Shown here in pieces: positions 9,032-17,747 of a stretch of 64,000 bases of DNA. The DNA lies in assembly GCF_900177535.1 (NCBI RefSeq), contig NZ_FXAJ01000005.1, positions 240,569 through 304,568 of the forward strand. The letters are read 5' to 3'. The notes below the pieces were generated by a model that ran no database searches, had not been told where the DNA came from, and saw nothing but the letters and a program-made list of their open reading frames with translations. Origin of the DNA: Priestia filamentosa (GTDB lineage Bacteria; Bacillota; Bacilli; Bacillales; Bacillaceae_H). Both the position numbers and the translations under genes were made by a program. Within the stretch, counting starts at the first letter, position 1, and the number at the start of each line of letters is the position of its first letter.

Positions 9032-11395
9032 ATGGTGTTATCGTACATCAAGAAAGCAATGGGCGATAAGCAAGAAAAAGGGTTAAAAAAGTACTATAAA
9101 ATTATAGAAGAAATTAACAGTCTTGAGGGGCAATTTACACAGTTGTCAGATCAAGAGTTAAAACATAAAACAGTTCAATTTAAAGAAGCCTTAGCCGAAG
9201 GGAAAACGATATTTGATATCCAAGCAGAAGCATTTGCAACCGTTCGAGAAGCATCGAGACGGGTGCTTGGTATGCGTCATTACGACGTCCAGATGATTGG
9301 CGGGCTTGTTTTGACAGAAGGAAATATTGCTGAGATGCCAACAGGAGAAGGAAAGACACTTGTTGCATCGCTTCCAAGTTATTTACGAGCTCTTGAAGGA
9401 AAAGGTGTCCATGTTATTACAGTAAACGACTATCTCGCAAAACGTGACTGTGAACTTGTTGGTCCAGTTCACACTTTTCTTGGTCTAACAATTGGACTTA
9501 ACATAGCTGGCATAGATTATGAAAAAAAGAAGAAAGCTTATAACGCCGATATTACATACGGAGTTGGGACGGAATTTGGCTTTGATCACCTTCGTGATAA
9601 TACAGTTATTGATCTAGCTCAGCGTGTTCAGCGACCATACCATTTTGCTATTATCGATGAAATTGATAGTGTTTTGATTGATGAAGCAAAAACCCCTCTC
9701 ATCATTGCTGGCAAATCCGGTGTAAGTTATAATCTTCATCAGCTTTGTGCTCAAATTGTAAAAGGCTTTGTGAAGGATGAGGATTATCACTTTGATGAAG
9801 AAACGAAAGCAACAGGATTTACAGAACAAGGGATTGAGAAGATTGAAAAAGGCTTTGGAATCGATAATTTATATGATGTAGAACATCAAACTCTATATCA
9901 CTATATGATTCAAGCCCTTAGAGCCCATGTTATGTTTCAGAAAGACGTAGATTATATTGTAAAAGATGATGAAATTGTTCTTGTTGATGCATTTACAGGA
10001 CGCACAATGGAAGATCGTACATTAAGCAATGGTCTTCATCAAGCTCTTGAAGCTAAGGAATCTGTACCAATTACAGAAGAAAATAAAACACAAGCTTCTA
10101 TTACAATCCAAAATTACTTCCGTCTGTATCCAACACTTAGCGGAATGACAGGAACAGCTAAAACGGAAGAAAAAGAGTTTCAACAAGTGTATGCAATGAA
10201 CGTAATTCAAATCCCAACAAATCGTCCAATCCTAAGAATTGATGAAAGTGATCAAATTTATGAAACAGTGGATGAAAAATATAAAGCAGTAACAAAAGAA
10301 GTTATCCGTGTGCATCAAACAGGACAGCCTATTCTAATTGGCACAACTTCTATTCGTCAATCCGAAACAATTGCTCAATCTCTACAAGATGCAGGCCTCT
10401 CTTTTCAGCTTTTAAATGCTAAGAGTGTTGAACAAGAAATTGAACTTATCTCCAAAGCAGGCACAAAAGGTCAGATTACGATTGCCACAAATATGGCAGG
10501 GCGCGGCACAGATATTAAGCTTGGAGATGGCGTTGAGAACCTTGGGGGCTTGTTTGTTCTTGGAACAGAACGACATGAATCAAGACGGATTGATAACCAG
10601 TTGAAAGGACGAGCTGGACGTCAAGGTGATAAAGGAAGATCACAGTTTTTTATTTCTCTTGAAGATGATATGTTTGTACGCTTCGCCCATGAAGAAGTAA
10701 CTAAACTGCGTAAAAATCTTCATAAAGATAGCACAGGTCTTATTCAATCAAAGAAAATTGCTGATTTTGTAGATAAGGTTCAGCGTATTTGTGAAGGAAG
10801 CAATTATGGAATTAGAGAGTATAATTTAAAACTTGATAACGTTATTAATGAGCAGCGCGGCGTTATTTATGAATTAAGAAATCGAATTTTAACCGATGAA
10901 AGCATTCTTACCCTCTTAACACCTATGATTTCCTCAACTGTTCATTATTATGTAAAAGGATACTGCTCACCTGAAATTCTTCCAGAAGACTGGGATCTGA
11001 ATGCTCTAGCAACTGATTTAACTAAGGTAATTGGGGAAAGTATTTCACTAGATATGAAAGGAATTGCAGAAATTCAGAATGTGCAAGAGCAAGTAGAAGA
11101 AGCTACCCAAAACTATTTGAACTTAATTAAAGAAGTCATGGAAGAGGAAAAACCATTAGATAGTTTCCTAAGAACTACTGTGCTGCAAATTGCTGACAAA
11201 GAGTGGATTAAACATATTGAAAATATGGAGCGTTTAAAAGAAGGAATTGGTATGCGAAGCTATAGCCAAGAAGACCCTATGCGTCAATACCAACGTGAAG
11301 GTCTTGAGCTTTTCTCAACTTCATATCAAGAGATTGAATACTATATGGCAGAAGCACTTTGTCAGGCAACAGCAGCATTAAGAGCAGAAAAATAA
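9032..11395 (+). CDS. secA2: Accessory Sec translocase ATPase SecA2
   Basis: 787 residues with the SecA motor layout: a Walker A motif EMPTGEGKT (about 101-109), the DEAD-type IIDEIDSVLIDEA motif near residue 208, the helicase-like ATNMAGRGTDIKL motif and the GRAGRQGD motif. It is shorter than housekeeping SecA (about 840 residues) and lacks the C-terminal zinc-binding CxC...CH/CC tail, both typical of SecA2. It drives ATP-dependent export of a restricted set of proteins through SecYEG. In Bacillus anthracis SecA2 works with SlaP to export the S-layer proteins Sap and EA1, and slaP is the next gene here. The start is ATG behind TAGGAGAG. SLH proteins flank it, so S-layer cargo is the natural inference. 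Confidence 0.92.
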   Translation: MVLSYIKKAMGDKQEKGLKKYYKIIEEINSLEGQFTQLSDQELKHKTVQFKEALAEGKTIFDIQAEAFATVREASRRVLGMRHYDVQMIGGLVLTEGNIAEMPTGEGKTLVASLPSYLRALEGKGVHVITVNDYLAKRDCELVGPVHTFLGLTIGLNIAGIDYEKKKKAYNADITYGVGTEFGFDHLRDNTVIDLAQRVQRPYHFAIIDEIDSVLIDEAKTPLIIAGKSGVSYNLHQLCAQIVKGFVKDEDYHFDEETKATGFTEQGIEKIEKGFGIDNLYDVEHQTLYHYMIQALRAHVMFQKDVDYIVKDDEIVLVDAFTGRTMEDRTLSNGLHQALEAKESVPITEENKTQASITIQNYFRLYPTLSGMTGTAKTEEKEFQQVYAMNVIQIPTNRPILRIDESDQIYETVDEKYKAVTKEVIRVHQTGQPILIGTTSIRQSETIAQSLQDAGLSFQLLNAKSVEQEIELISKAGTKGQITIATNMAGRGTDIKLGDGVENLGGLFVLGTERHESRRIDNQLKGRAGRQGDKGRSQFFISLEDDMFVRFAHEEVTKLRKNLHKDSTGLIQSKKIADFVDKVQRICEGSNYGIREYNLKLDNVINEQRGVIYELRNRILTDESILTLLTPMISSTVHYYVKGYCSPEILPEDWDLNALATDLTKVIGESISLDMKGIAEIQNVQEQVEEATQNYLNLIKEVMEEEKPLDSFLRTTVLQIADKEWIKHIENMERLKEGIGMRSYSQEDPMRQYQREGLELFSTSYQEIEYYMAEALCQATAALRAEK

Positions 11396-11404
11396 TCTAC
11401 AAAT

Positions 11405-11440
11405 AAGGGTGCTCCATTCATTTTTGAGTGACACCCTTTT
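11405..11440 (+). terminator. Terminator or attenuator between secA2 and slaP
   Basis: AAGGGTG / CACCCTT arms with a 20-nt loop and a short T run lie in the 65-nt gap between secA2 and slaP. The weak stem would give partial termination, setting a lower slaP level within one operon. Confidence 0.6.
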
Positions 11441-11460
11441 ATATTGAAAGGATGAGAAAT

Positions 11461-12348
11461 TTGTTTCGCTTTTTTAAACGTGGAGAACAGAATATTAAGA
11501 AACAAGGTCTTGATAGTACAATTGAACCTGGAGAAAGAGTAACAACGGAAAATCAAGAGGCTAGCATCTCCCCTAAACTTTCCTTACACCCTGATTGGGA
11601 AACAACAGAAGAGGATCGCTATGTTTATCAGTTTTTGAATAATAGCTGTACCCCACTGAAGCCTAATCAAGTTTCTTTATCAGGTGCAAATCTCACAAAA
11701 GATGAAAATGGAAATGCTGTTGTAACAGCTCTTGTTCGCACAAGCTTATCAACCCCATTAACGCTAGATGTTATGAAACTTGTGTTAATGGATAGTGAGA
11801 AAAATATCATTGCTAAAAAATCTTTTCATTTTAAAGAGCTTGGCGTGATTCCTCCTACTTCAAGCAGACCTTGGCAGTTTACTTTTGAAAAAGAAAGCTT
11901 AAAAACAAAAGATCTTCCAAAGGAAAATTGGACATTAGCTTTTCAAATAGCCCCTCCTCATAAATTAGACTTAGATGAGACTTGGGAAAACAATTTATCA
12001 GAAAATGAAAAAGAGAGCCTAAAAAATCTTGTTGAAAAAGAAATGACTCCCCCTAAAGATGGAGAAGTAAATTTTCAAAGTCTACAAGCAGATCAATCCA
12101 AGAGTGGAAATCTGCATATTTCCCTACTATTAAGAAATGGAACAGATCAAGACGTAACATTTGAACAGATTCCTCTTATTGTAGAAGATGCTATGGGAGA
12201 TCAAGTAGCAGAAGGTGTCTTCCAAACAAAAGATCTACTAATTAAGGCATACACAACAAAACCATGGACATTTATTTATCCAGCAAGCTTAATTCAAAAA
12301 GAAAATGCTGATTTCAGTCGATGGAGAGCATATCCAAATCAACAATAA
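11461..12348 (+). CDS. slaP: S-layer assembly protein SlaP (accessory Sec partner)
   Basis: 295 residues from the TTG at 11461, preceded by AAAGGATG at good distance. The alternative ATG at 11452 lies inside that ribosome-binding site. I recognise the two-repeat SLAP architecture: about 65-155 (starting near TPLKPNQVSLSG) and about 195-290 (starting near PPKDGEVNFQSL). Each repeat has a beta-rich core and ends in a conserved KPW/RPW-x-F motif. There is no signal peptide and no membrane helix, so it is predicted cytosolic. In B. anthracis SlaP is needed with SecA2 for processive S-layer protein secretion. Its position directly after secA2, with its own terminator behind, supports the call. Confidence 0.88.
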   Translation: MFRFFKRGEQNIKKQGLDSTIEPGERVTTENQEASISPKLSLHPDWETTEEDRYVYQFLNNSCTPLKPNQVSLSGANLTKDENGNAVVTALVRTSLSTPLTLDVMKLVLMDSEKNIIAKKSFHFKELGVIPPTSSRPWQFTFEKESLKTKDLPKENWTLAFQIAPPHKLDLDETWENNLSENEKESLKNLVEKEMTPPKDGEVNFQSLQADQSKSGNLHISLLLRNGTDQDVTFEQIPLIVEDAMGDQVAEGVFQTKDLLIKAYTTKPWTFIYPASLIQKENADFSRWRAYPNQQ

Positions 12349-12359
12349 ATAAGATAAAG

Positions 12360-12407
12360 ACGGTCAAAAGTCTAGCATAAACGCTAGTTCTTTTGATCGT
12401 TTTTTCT
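12360..12407 (+). terminator. Intrinsic terminator after slaP
   Basis: An imperfect long hairpin (CGGTCAAAAG / CTTTTGATCG with an inner CTAGC / GCTAG stem) followed by a T run. Confidence 0.85.
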
Positions 12408-12494
12408 TTCTGCATTTCTCGTAAAAAACTTTTCATTTTTGTTACAAATACCATTATAATAGGACAATATAATCTATATGTGGTAATATCTAAC

Positions 12495-12523
12495 TTGTTA
12501 TGAAACTTTAGAACTATTATAGT
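12495..12523 (+). promoter_or_regulatory. Sigma-A-type promoter of the SLH glucosaminidase
   Basis: TTGTTA, a 17-nt spacer and TATAGT, about 75 nt upstream of the TTG start. It lies after the slaP terminator. Confidence 0.55.
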
Positions 12524-12601
12524 TAATATCCTTATAGGTCTTAATATCTTTTAATTTATAACAAACTCAATCTAATAATCGTACAGAAAGGAGCTTTTGG
12601 T

Positions 12602-13828
12602 TTGAAACGTTTATCTTTGTGTTTGACGATTTCATTTGCTGTTTTTATGCTAGCTTCTCCCTTCTCTATACAACGTGCAGAAGCTAGTAGCAATGTAAAC
12701 AAAAATATTATGGGCGATTCAGTGTTAACAGCTTCACAAATGGCAGCATTTGTACATAGTAAAAACCCAAGCAATATTCGCCTTTATGGCATTACGGTAG
12801 AGGAACTTGCTCAACTCTTTCTTATCGCTGGAAAACATGAGGGAGTACGAGGAGATGTAGCTTTTGTACAAGCTCTAAAGGAAACTGGATATTTTAAATA
12901 TGGCGGTGACGTTGTTCCAGAACAAAATAATTACGCTGGAATTGGGACAACTGGCGGTGGTGTAAAAGGACATTACTTTGATGCCCCAACTACTGGTGTT
13001 TACGCACAAATTCAACATCTAAAAGCATATGCTTCTAAAGAACCTCTAAATACTCCACTTGTTGATCCACGATACAAATACGTAACAAAAGGAATTGCTC
13101 CAACTTGGCCAGATTTGCAAGGTCGATGGGCAATGCAACCAAGAGGAAACTACGGGGATGATATTCTTTCGATTTATAGAGAAATGCAGGACTTTGCTTC
13201 TAAAATGAAGCCACCAGTTGAAAATGAAGGTTCTATTACTCTTCCAAGTAAAGATCCAAATCCATTTCCTTCAGACGTTTCTAAAAACAATGAAGCATAT
13301 GAAGCTGTACAATTTTTCTTAAAGAACGACGTTATTGATGGCTACGATATTGATGGAAAAGTTTACGTAAAACCTTATGATAATATCACGAGATATCAAT
13401 TTGTAAAGATTCTTGTTCAAGCTCTTGGCCTTAAGAAAGACGGAGATGCTCCAGCATTTACGGATGTAAATCCTCATGATAAAGATTATATATATCTTGA
13501 GACAGCCGCAAGTTTAGGGATTGTAAAAGGAAGCAATGGGAAATTCATGCCTTATGAAAAAATTAAACGTGAACATATTGCAGCTATGGTCTACCGAGCA
13601 ACAGAGCAACTTTTAGACTATAACCAATATAGTGGACAAGAAAAAGCATTTAAAGATGTGAACACTTCTTCAGAGTTTTATGAAGCTATTTCTAAATCTT
13701 CTGCAGCTGGCGTTATTAATGGTTTCTCTGAAATAGAATTTGGTCCCACAAAGTATGCAACACGTGCACAAGGAATCATGATAATTTATAGAGTAATTGA
13801 AAAGATTAATGAACAAGCAAATTCGTAA
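12602..13828 (+). CDS. S-layer-anchored N-acetylglucosaminidase (autolysin)
   Basis: 408 residues from a TTG start behind AAAGGAGC. A signal peptide (1-28, ending RAEA) is followed by a glucosaminidase domain of the LytD/Auto type (about 60-200), with ALKETGYFKYGG at 91-102 carrying the likely catalytic Glu94 and NNYAGIG at 109-115. Three SLH repeats follow (about 222-275, 286-336, 349-402). The family cleaves the GlcNAc-beta-1,4-MurNAc bond of peptidoglycan. The combination matches the role of B. anthracis BslO, an S-layer-associated murein hydrolase involved in daughter-cell separation, although here the SLH domains are C-terminal. The location next to secA2-slaP suggests it may be accessory-Sec cargo; that part is inference. 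Confidence 0.88.
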   Translation: MKRLSLCLTISFAVFMLASPFSIQRAEASSNVNKNIMGDSVLTASQMAAFVHSKNPSNIRLYGITVEELAQLFLIAGKHEGVRGDVAFVQALKETGYFKYGGDVVPEQNNYAGIGTTGGGVKGHYFDAPTTGVYAQIQHLKAYASKEPLNTPLVDPRYKYVTKGIAPTWPDLQGRWAMQPRGNYGDDILSIYREMQDFASKMKPPVENEGSITLPSKDPNPFPSDVSKNNEAYEAVQFFLKNDVIDGYDIDGKVYVKPYDNITRYQFVKILVQALGLKKDGDAPAFTDVNPHDKDYIYLETAASLGIVKGSNGKFMPYEKIKREHIAAMVYRATEQLLDYNQYSGQEKAFKDVNTSSEFYEAISKSSAAGVINGFSEIEFGPTKYATRAQGIMIIYRVIEKINEQANS

Positions 13829-13872
13829 TACCAAAAAAGCCTACTTCATCTGAAGTAGGCTTTTTTGGTATT
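13827..13872. terminator. Strong terminator after the SLH glucosaminidase
   Basis: A near-perfect 21-bp inverted repeat (arms 13827-13847 and 13852-13872, core GCCTACTTC / GAAGTAGGC) with a T6 run. It overlaps the stop codon and could act in both directions. Confidence 0.92.
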
Positions 13873-13913
13873 ACATGTAACTTTTAGCCTAGGCCATACT
13901 TGTTTTTATGCAT

Positions 13914-13947
13914 AAGAAAAGACGCTATATATACAGCGCCTTTTCTT
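13914..13947 (-). terminator. Probable terminator of the wall-polysaccharide operon
   Basis: An inverted repeat AAGAAAAG-CGCT / AGCG-CTTTTCTT, T-rich at the 3' side on the minus strand, lies 125 nt beyond the stop of the polymerase gene. Confidence 0.6.
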
Positions 13948-14071
13948 ACTGGGCTACCAACCGAGGTTATTATTTCAAAAGAAGGAAATATTTATCTATT
14001 CCTCTATTTTATCATCTATACAACAAATCGACAATTTGTTTTCTCTACTTTTATGAAGGTTTTTAGGCAAT

Positions 14072-15379
14072 TTATGATAGTCGATTAAACTGACCATCTC
14101 TGCGTTTATCTTGCTCAATAGATGTTGCAATAATGGCAAAACCAATCATAAGTAGGAAAATCAGATCAAGCAATCCTGTATGAATGGAAATCATAAAAAT
14201 CGTTGTAACAAAACCATACGCAATTGTTTGATATGACTTTGTTGTTGTTTGTCTCATTCTGTTGTAAAGAAGAGATAGAATAATACCGAAGATACCCATT
14301 CCAATAACGATTCCAACGTATCCTCCGTCCATATACAACTGACCAATAACAGTTGGCGTTGTTGTTCTTCCAGGTCTTGTAACATACTCCCCAACCTGTT
14401 TTACTGCATAATCGTTAGCTGCTTCTGTTACAATCATACGTGGTGATTTTTGCTCACCTGGAAGCACTGTACCAAGAATACTTTTATGAAGTTCTCCGTT
14501 CAGGTAACCATGATCTTCTGTATAATCTTCAATTTTACTGATAACAATACGTCCTGTTACCATTGTTTCAGTTAAAGCTCGAACCCATTTTGGAGTTTCA
14601 TTTACCTTACGAATAGCTTCTTGCTTTTCTGTGATTGCTTCTTCCTGCTGATGTTCCTCTTCAACTTGGGGTCCTTGACGTGTATTAAATTCTTTCGATG
14701 TATCCTCTGTTAATACACGGAAGAGTCCAAAGAGAGAAAATGAAATACCAATAACCGCTACCATTAAGATAATCCACGATGTTTTTACTCTCTTTACTAA
14801 GTAGTGGAAAGCAATGAGTGATGTAAAAAACATAATAGCAATTGGTGTACGATATCCCATAAGGATAAACGCAACAAGGATTAAGGCAATAATAACACCG
14901 TAAGAGATCTTCTGTTTCTTCGATAAACGGCCACCGCTTCCTACTACACCGTAGAAGACAATAAGAAGACCGCCAAACCATAATAGGGAACTTAGGAAAT
15001 TAAGTTTTGGATCTAGATTACGACGTACAGATTCATCCGTAATTCCGATTTGACCTGTAAAAAGCATAGCTAAGTAGCTCACTAATCCTACAAGAGTTAG
15101 GAGATAAACAAAATAAATTGTTTTTCCCTTCAAGAAGGAAAGTCCAAATTTCGGGAATTTCCAACCAAGTTTTTGGATTAAAAATACCGCTATATAATAA
15201 GCAATAAGACCAACAATGACCGGTAGGAAAATATTGTTATAGGCCTTAAAGTACTGAATGCGACCAAAATCAAACAAACTCATAAAAAAGTAAATAGCAA
15301 AGATCGCTGGAAAGAAGATATAAGGTGAAAAAACGTCACCTTTATTAATAAATTGAATAAGTCGATTATTTTTAAACAT
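14072..15379 (-). CDS. Wzy-type oligosaccharide repeat-unit polymerase
   Basis: 435 residues, almost entirely membrane helices (about 11), with one large loop (about 235-335) between helices, as in O-antigen or capsule polymerases. It is the last gene of the galU-ugd-wecC-tagA-flippase operon, where a Wzy activity is expected after a Wzx flippase. Family members join lipid-linked repeat units on the outer face of the membrane. Sequence conservation in this family is low, so the call rests on topology and context. The ATG has no close ribosome-binding site: the only good one (GGGAGG, complement of 15415-15420) lies about 35 nt upstream with a 7-bp hairpin in between (see findings). Confidence 0.7.
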   Translation of the reverse strand: MFKNNRLIQFINKGDVFSPYIFFPAIFAIYFFMSLFDFGRIQYFKAYNNIFLPVIVGLIAYYIAVFLIQKLGWKFPKFGLSFLKGKTIYFVYLLTLVGLVSYLAMLFTGQIGITDESVRRNLDPKLNFLSSLLWFGGLLIVFYGVVGSGGRLSKKQKISYGVIIALILVAFILMGYRTPIAIMFFTSLIAFHYLVKRVKTSWIILMVAVIGISFSLFGLFRVLTEDTSKEFNTRQGPQVEEEHQQEEAITEKQEAIRKVNETPKWVRALTETMVTGRIVISKIEDYTEDHGYLNGELHKSILGTVLPGEQKSPRMIVTEAANDYAVKQVGEYVTRPGRTTTPTVIGQLYMDGGYVGIVIGMGIFGIILSLLYNRMRQTTTKSYQTIAYGFVTTIFMISIHTGLLDLIFLLMIGFAIIATSIEQDKRRDGQFNRLS

Positions 15380-15389
15380 AAATAAGGTT

Positions 15390-15420
15390 GTTACTACAAA
15401 TATAGTAACGTTTACCTCCC
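15390..15420 (-). promoter_or_regulatory. Shine-Dalgarno separated from the polymerase start by a hairpin
   Basis: On the minus strand AGGGGAGG overlaps the flippase stop codon. It is followed by a perfect 7-bp stem (GTTACTA / TAGTAAC, loop TATTTG) and then the ATG at 15379. Folding the stem shortens the effective spacing to about 15 nt. No in-frame ATG, GTG or TTG lies closer to the site. Confidence 0.5.
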
Positions 15421-16941
15421 CTCAGATGCTTCTCGTTTTAGTTGTTTAATGTTCATAAGTTCTTTCATTGAACGTGATCTTGTTAGGAACAGGACAATAA
15501 AGTACGAAATAGCTCCTATAATAATCATAACCATTAAATATACATATTCATTCGGGCTGTATGTTTCTATAGTCCCCTTCATCAACATCAGCAATCCAAA
15601 CATTGCACATGTAGCGATAAGTACTTTTCCATATTCCATTCCAACATAAGATAGAGAGAAACCATTTATCAATTTATACAAAGTTGTAAATGTAATAGCA
15701 GAATATATTAAGGCAACAAGTGAAAATGAAAGAGCAAGTCCTGATGCACCTAGAGTATTAACAAGAATAGCATTTAGAATAACGTTACATATGATAGAGA
15801 CAATTCCTACCCGTAACATATAATGTCCTTTTTCTAACGTATAAAACCCTTTTGCAATAACAGCTTGAATACTGTAGAAAAGTGCTGAGCCAACGTAGAA
15901 TATTGCATAATGGCTCGTGGCAGCAGTTGCTTCAGCCGTAAATTTTCCACGTTCATAGACTACTTTTACAACCTCAGGCATAAGAATAAGCATCCCTGCA
16001 AGAGTTGGTGCTAGGAATAAAAACATGAGCGAAAGCCCCTTTTCAATCCCTCTTTTAAAGAGCGCCTTATCATCTTGTGATTTTGCACGGGCAAGCATAG
16101 GAAAAATAATTGTTGCAATCGTTACACCAAACACAGCCTGCGGAATATTGATAAGCCTGAAGGCAAGATTTAAATTTGTTGCCGCTCCGTCCCCAAGCTG
16201 AGCTGAGAAAATAGAGTTTACAAGCAAGTTAACTTGTCCAACTGCAATTGTTAAACCTACAGGAACAAAAATATAGTAGAAGGCTTTGATTTCGCTCCAA
16301 TCCGACTTTTGCTTCCAATCAATAAAATTGGTTGGCTTAAGATACACGAGTTTGATTAGAAATGAAATTAGCGTCCCAACTAAATAGCCAAGCGGTACTG
16401 AATAAATACCAAGCTGTGCATGGAAGAAAACTGCTCCTCCAATTGTACAAAAAACAACAATAGTTTGGGAAAATACAGAGAAGGAAAATTTTCTTTGAGC
16501 GTCAAAATAGCCTTCAAAAACAGCGTTGACTCCAACAAGAAGAATGGAAGCAAAATAAATGACAGATGTCCAAATTGCTACATCTTTTGCTTCGCCTTGA
16601 AAATCATTATAAATGAGGGGCACTATAAAAGGTGACAACATCATTCCGATTAAAGCAATCAATGTCGCAATAACAGTTGTCCCCTTCACAACGTTTGTTA
16701 AGTGAGAAAATCCTTTTCCTTTTGCATCATATTTATAATAACTCGGTAAAAAGGCTTCTTTCATTCCCGTTAGCATAAATAAAACAATAGCATTTGGAAT
16801 GACCATTGAAACTGTGTATGCATCTGTGATTCTAGTACTTCCAAAATAGTTTGTAATGGCTACATCCCTAAGCATACTAGAGAACTTTAATACAAACGTT
16901 GATACGAAAAATAGCAGTGTAACAAATTTAAGTTTTGACAT
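15412..16941 (-). CDS. MurJ/MviN-superfamily polysaccharide flippase
   Basis: 509 residues with about 14 membrane helices and the MOP-superfamily pattern of a lipid II or repeat-unit flippase (early MLRDVAITNYFG and GMKEAFLPSYYKY, later RAKSQDDKALFKRGIEKGLS). It would move undecaprenyl-linked glycan from the inner to the outer leaflet. Both MurJ-type lipid II flippases and capsule Wzx belong here. Placement between tagA and a Wzy-like polymerase favours a wall-polysaccharide repeat unit over lipid II as substrate. Its stop lies 32 nt before the polymerase start, and tagA lies 10 nt upstream, so the three are one transcript. Confidence 0.82.
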   Translation of the reverse strand: MSKLKFVTLLFFVSTFVLKFSSMLRDVAITNYFGSTRITDAYTVSMVIPNAIVLFMLTGMKEAFLPSYYKYDAKGKGFSHLTNVVKGTTVIATLIALIGMMLSPFIVPLIYNDFQGEAKDVAIWTSVIYFASILLVGVNAVFEGYFDAQRKFSFSVFSQTIVVFCTIGGAVFFHAQLGIYSVPLGYLVGTLISFLIKLVYLKPTNFIDWKQKSDWSEIKAFYYIFVPVGLTIAVGQVNLLVNSIFSAQLGDGAATNLNLAFRLINIPQAVFGVTIATIIFPMLARAKSQDDKALFKRGIEKGLSLMFLFLAPTLAGMLILMPEVVKVVYERGKFTAEATAATSHYAIFYVGSALFYSIQAVIAKGFYTLEKGHYMLRVGIVSIICNVILNAILVNTLGASGLALSFSLVALIYSAITFTTLYKLINGFSLSYVGMEYGKVLIATCAMFGLLMLMKGTIETYSPNEYVYLMVMIIIGAISYFIVLFLTRSRSMKELMNIKQLKREASEGR

Positions 16942-16951
16942 TATACCACGT

Positions 16952-17659
16952 CTATCCTTTGAGTACTTTGATCAAAAATTTTGGTAAGATTAACTGTCTT
17001 TTAAAGCGCCAAGGTTCTTTGATAAGGCGGTAAAACCATTCAAGTCCAAGACGTTGGAAGAAAGCTGGGGCACGATTTAATCGCCCAGAGATTACATCAA
17101 ATGAGCCACCGACTCCTTGATAAACATATGGAGCTAATTTCTCCTTATGATTAATAATCCAATTTTCTTGAGTTGGACTACCTAGTGCTACAAAGATGAT
17201 TTCTGCACCAGATCCATTGATAGTTTCTTCAATGACTTTCTCATCTTTTTCGTAGCCATTCAATGTACCGACGATGTGAATTCCTGGATACATTTCTTCA
17301 AGCTTTGCTTTAGCTTCATCTGCAATTCCAGGTTTTGCTCCGTAGAGGAAGACTTTTTTCTCATGAAGATGAGCTTGTTCACAAAGTTTCATCATCATAT
17401 CAATTCCTGTTACTCGTTCTTTGATATTTCCTTTTTTTAACTTTGAAGCAATAAGTACACCAACGCCGTCTGGAATTTGGTATGTAGCAGCATTTAACAG
17501 GTTCCTAAGAGATTCATCTTCCTGTGCCTTCATAATCTTTTCTGGATTAATGGCTACGATAAACGACTTACGCTTGTTCTCAATATCACTTAATAAATGG
17601 GACGCAAGCTGATCATACGTTTGGTCGCAAACATCTACTCCTAAGATGTTTTCCTTCAT
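16952..17659 (-). CDS. tagA: WecG/TagA/CpsF-family glycosyltransferase
   Basis: 235 residues, the normal length of the GT26 family. Visible are INPEKIMKAQED near residue 38, the PDGVGV motif near 83 with the likely catalytic Asp, and GSPTQENWI near 165. TagA adds ManNAc from UDP-ManNAc to undecaprenyl-PP-GlcNAc, making the linkage disaccharide of wall teichoic acid and of secondary cell-wall polysaccharides. UDP-ManNAc would come from MnaA (44273-45418 in this window). No poly-glycerol-phosphate genes are nearby, so a polysaccharide linkage unit is more likely than teichoic acid. The start has AGGTG at suitable spacing. Confidence 0.88.
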   Translation of the reverse strand: MKENILGVDVCDQTYDQLASHLLSDIENKRKSFIVAINPEKIMKAQEDESLRNLLNAATYQIPDGVGVLIASKLKKGNIKERVTGIDMMMKLCEQAHLHEKKVFLYGAKPGIADEAKAKLEEMYPGIHIVGTLNGYEKDEKVIEETINGSGAEIIFVALGSPTQENWIINHKEKLAPYVYQGVGGSFDVISGRLNRAPAFFQRLGLEWFYRLIKEPWRFKRQLILPKFLIKVLKG

Positions 17660-17709
17660 CTAATCACCTAATTTAGAAAATAGTAATAGTTTCGTAAACA
17701 TAATGTTTC

Positions 17710-17736
17710 AAGCGGCACTCTTAATAAGCGCCGCTT
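17710..17736 (-). other. Hairpin between the UDP-ManNAc dehydrogenase and tagA
   Basis: AAGCGGC / GCCGCTT arms with a 13-nt loop in the 88-nt gap. On the minus strand no T run follows, so it is not a typical terminator. It may stabilise or process the operon mRNA. Confidence 0.4.
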
Positions 17737-17747
17737 TTAATTGTTCA

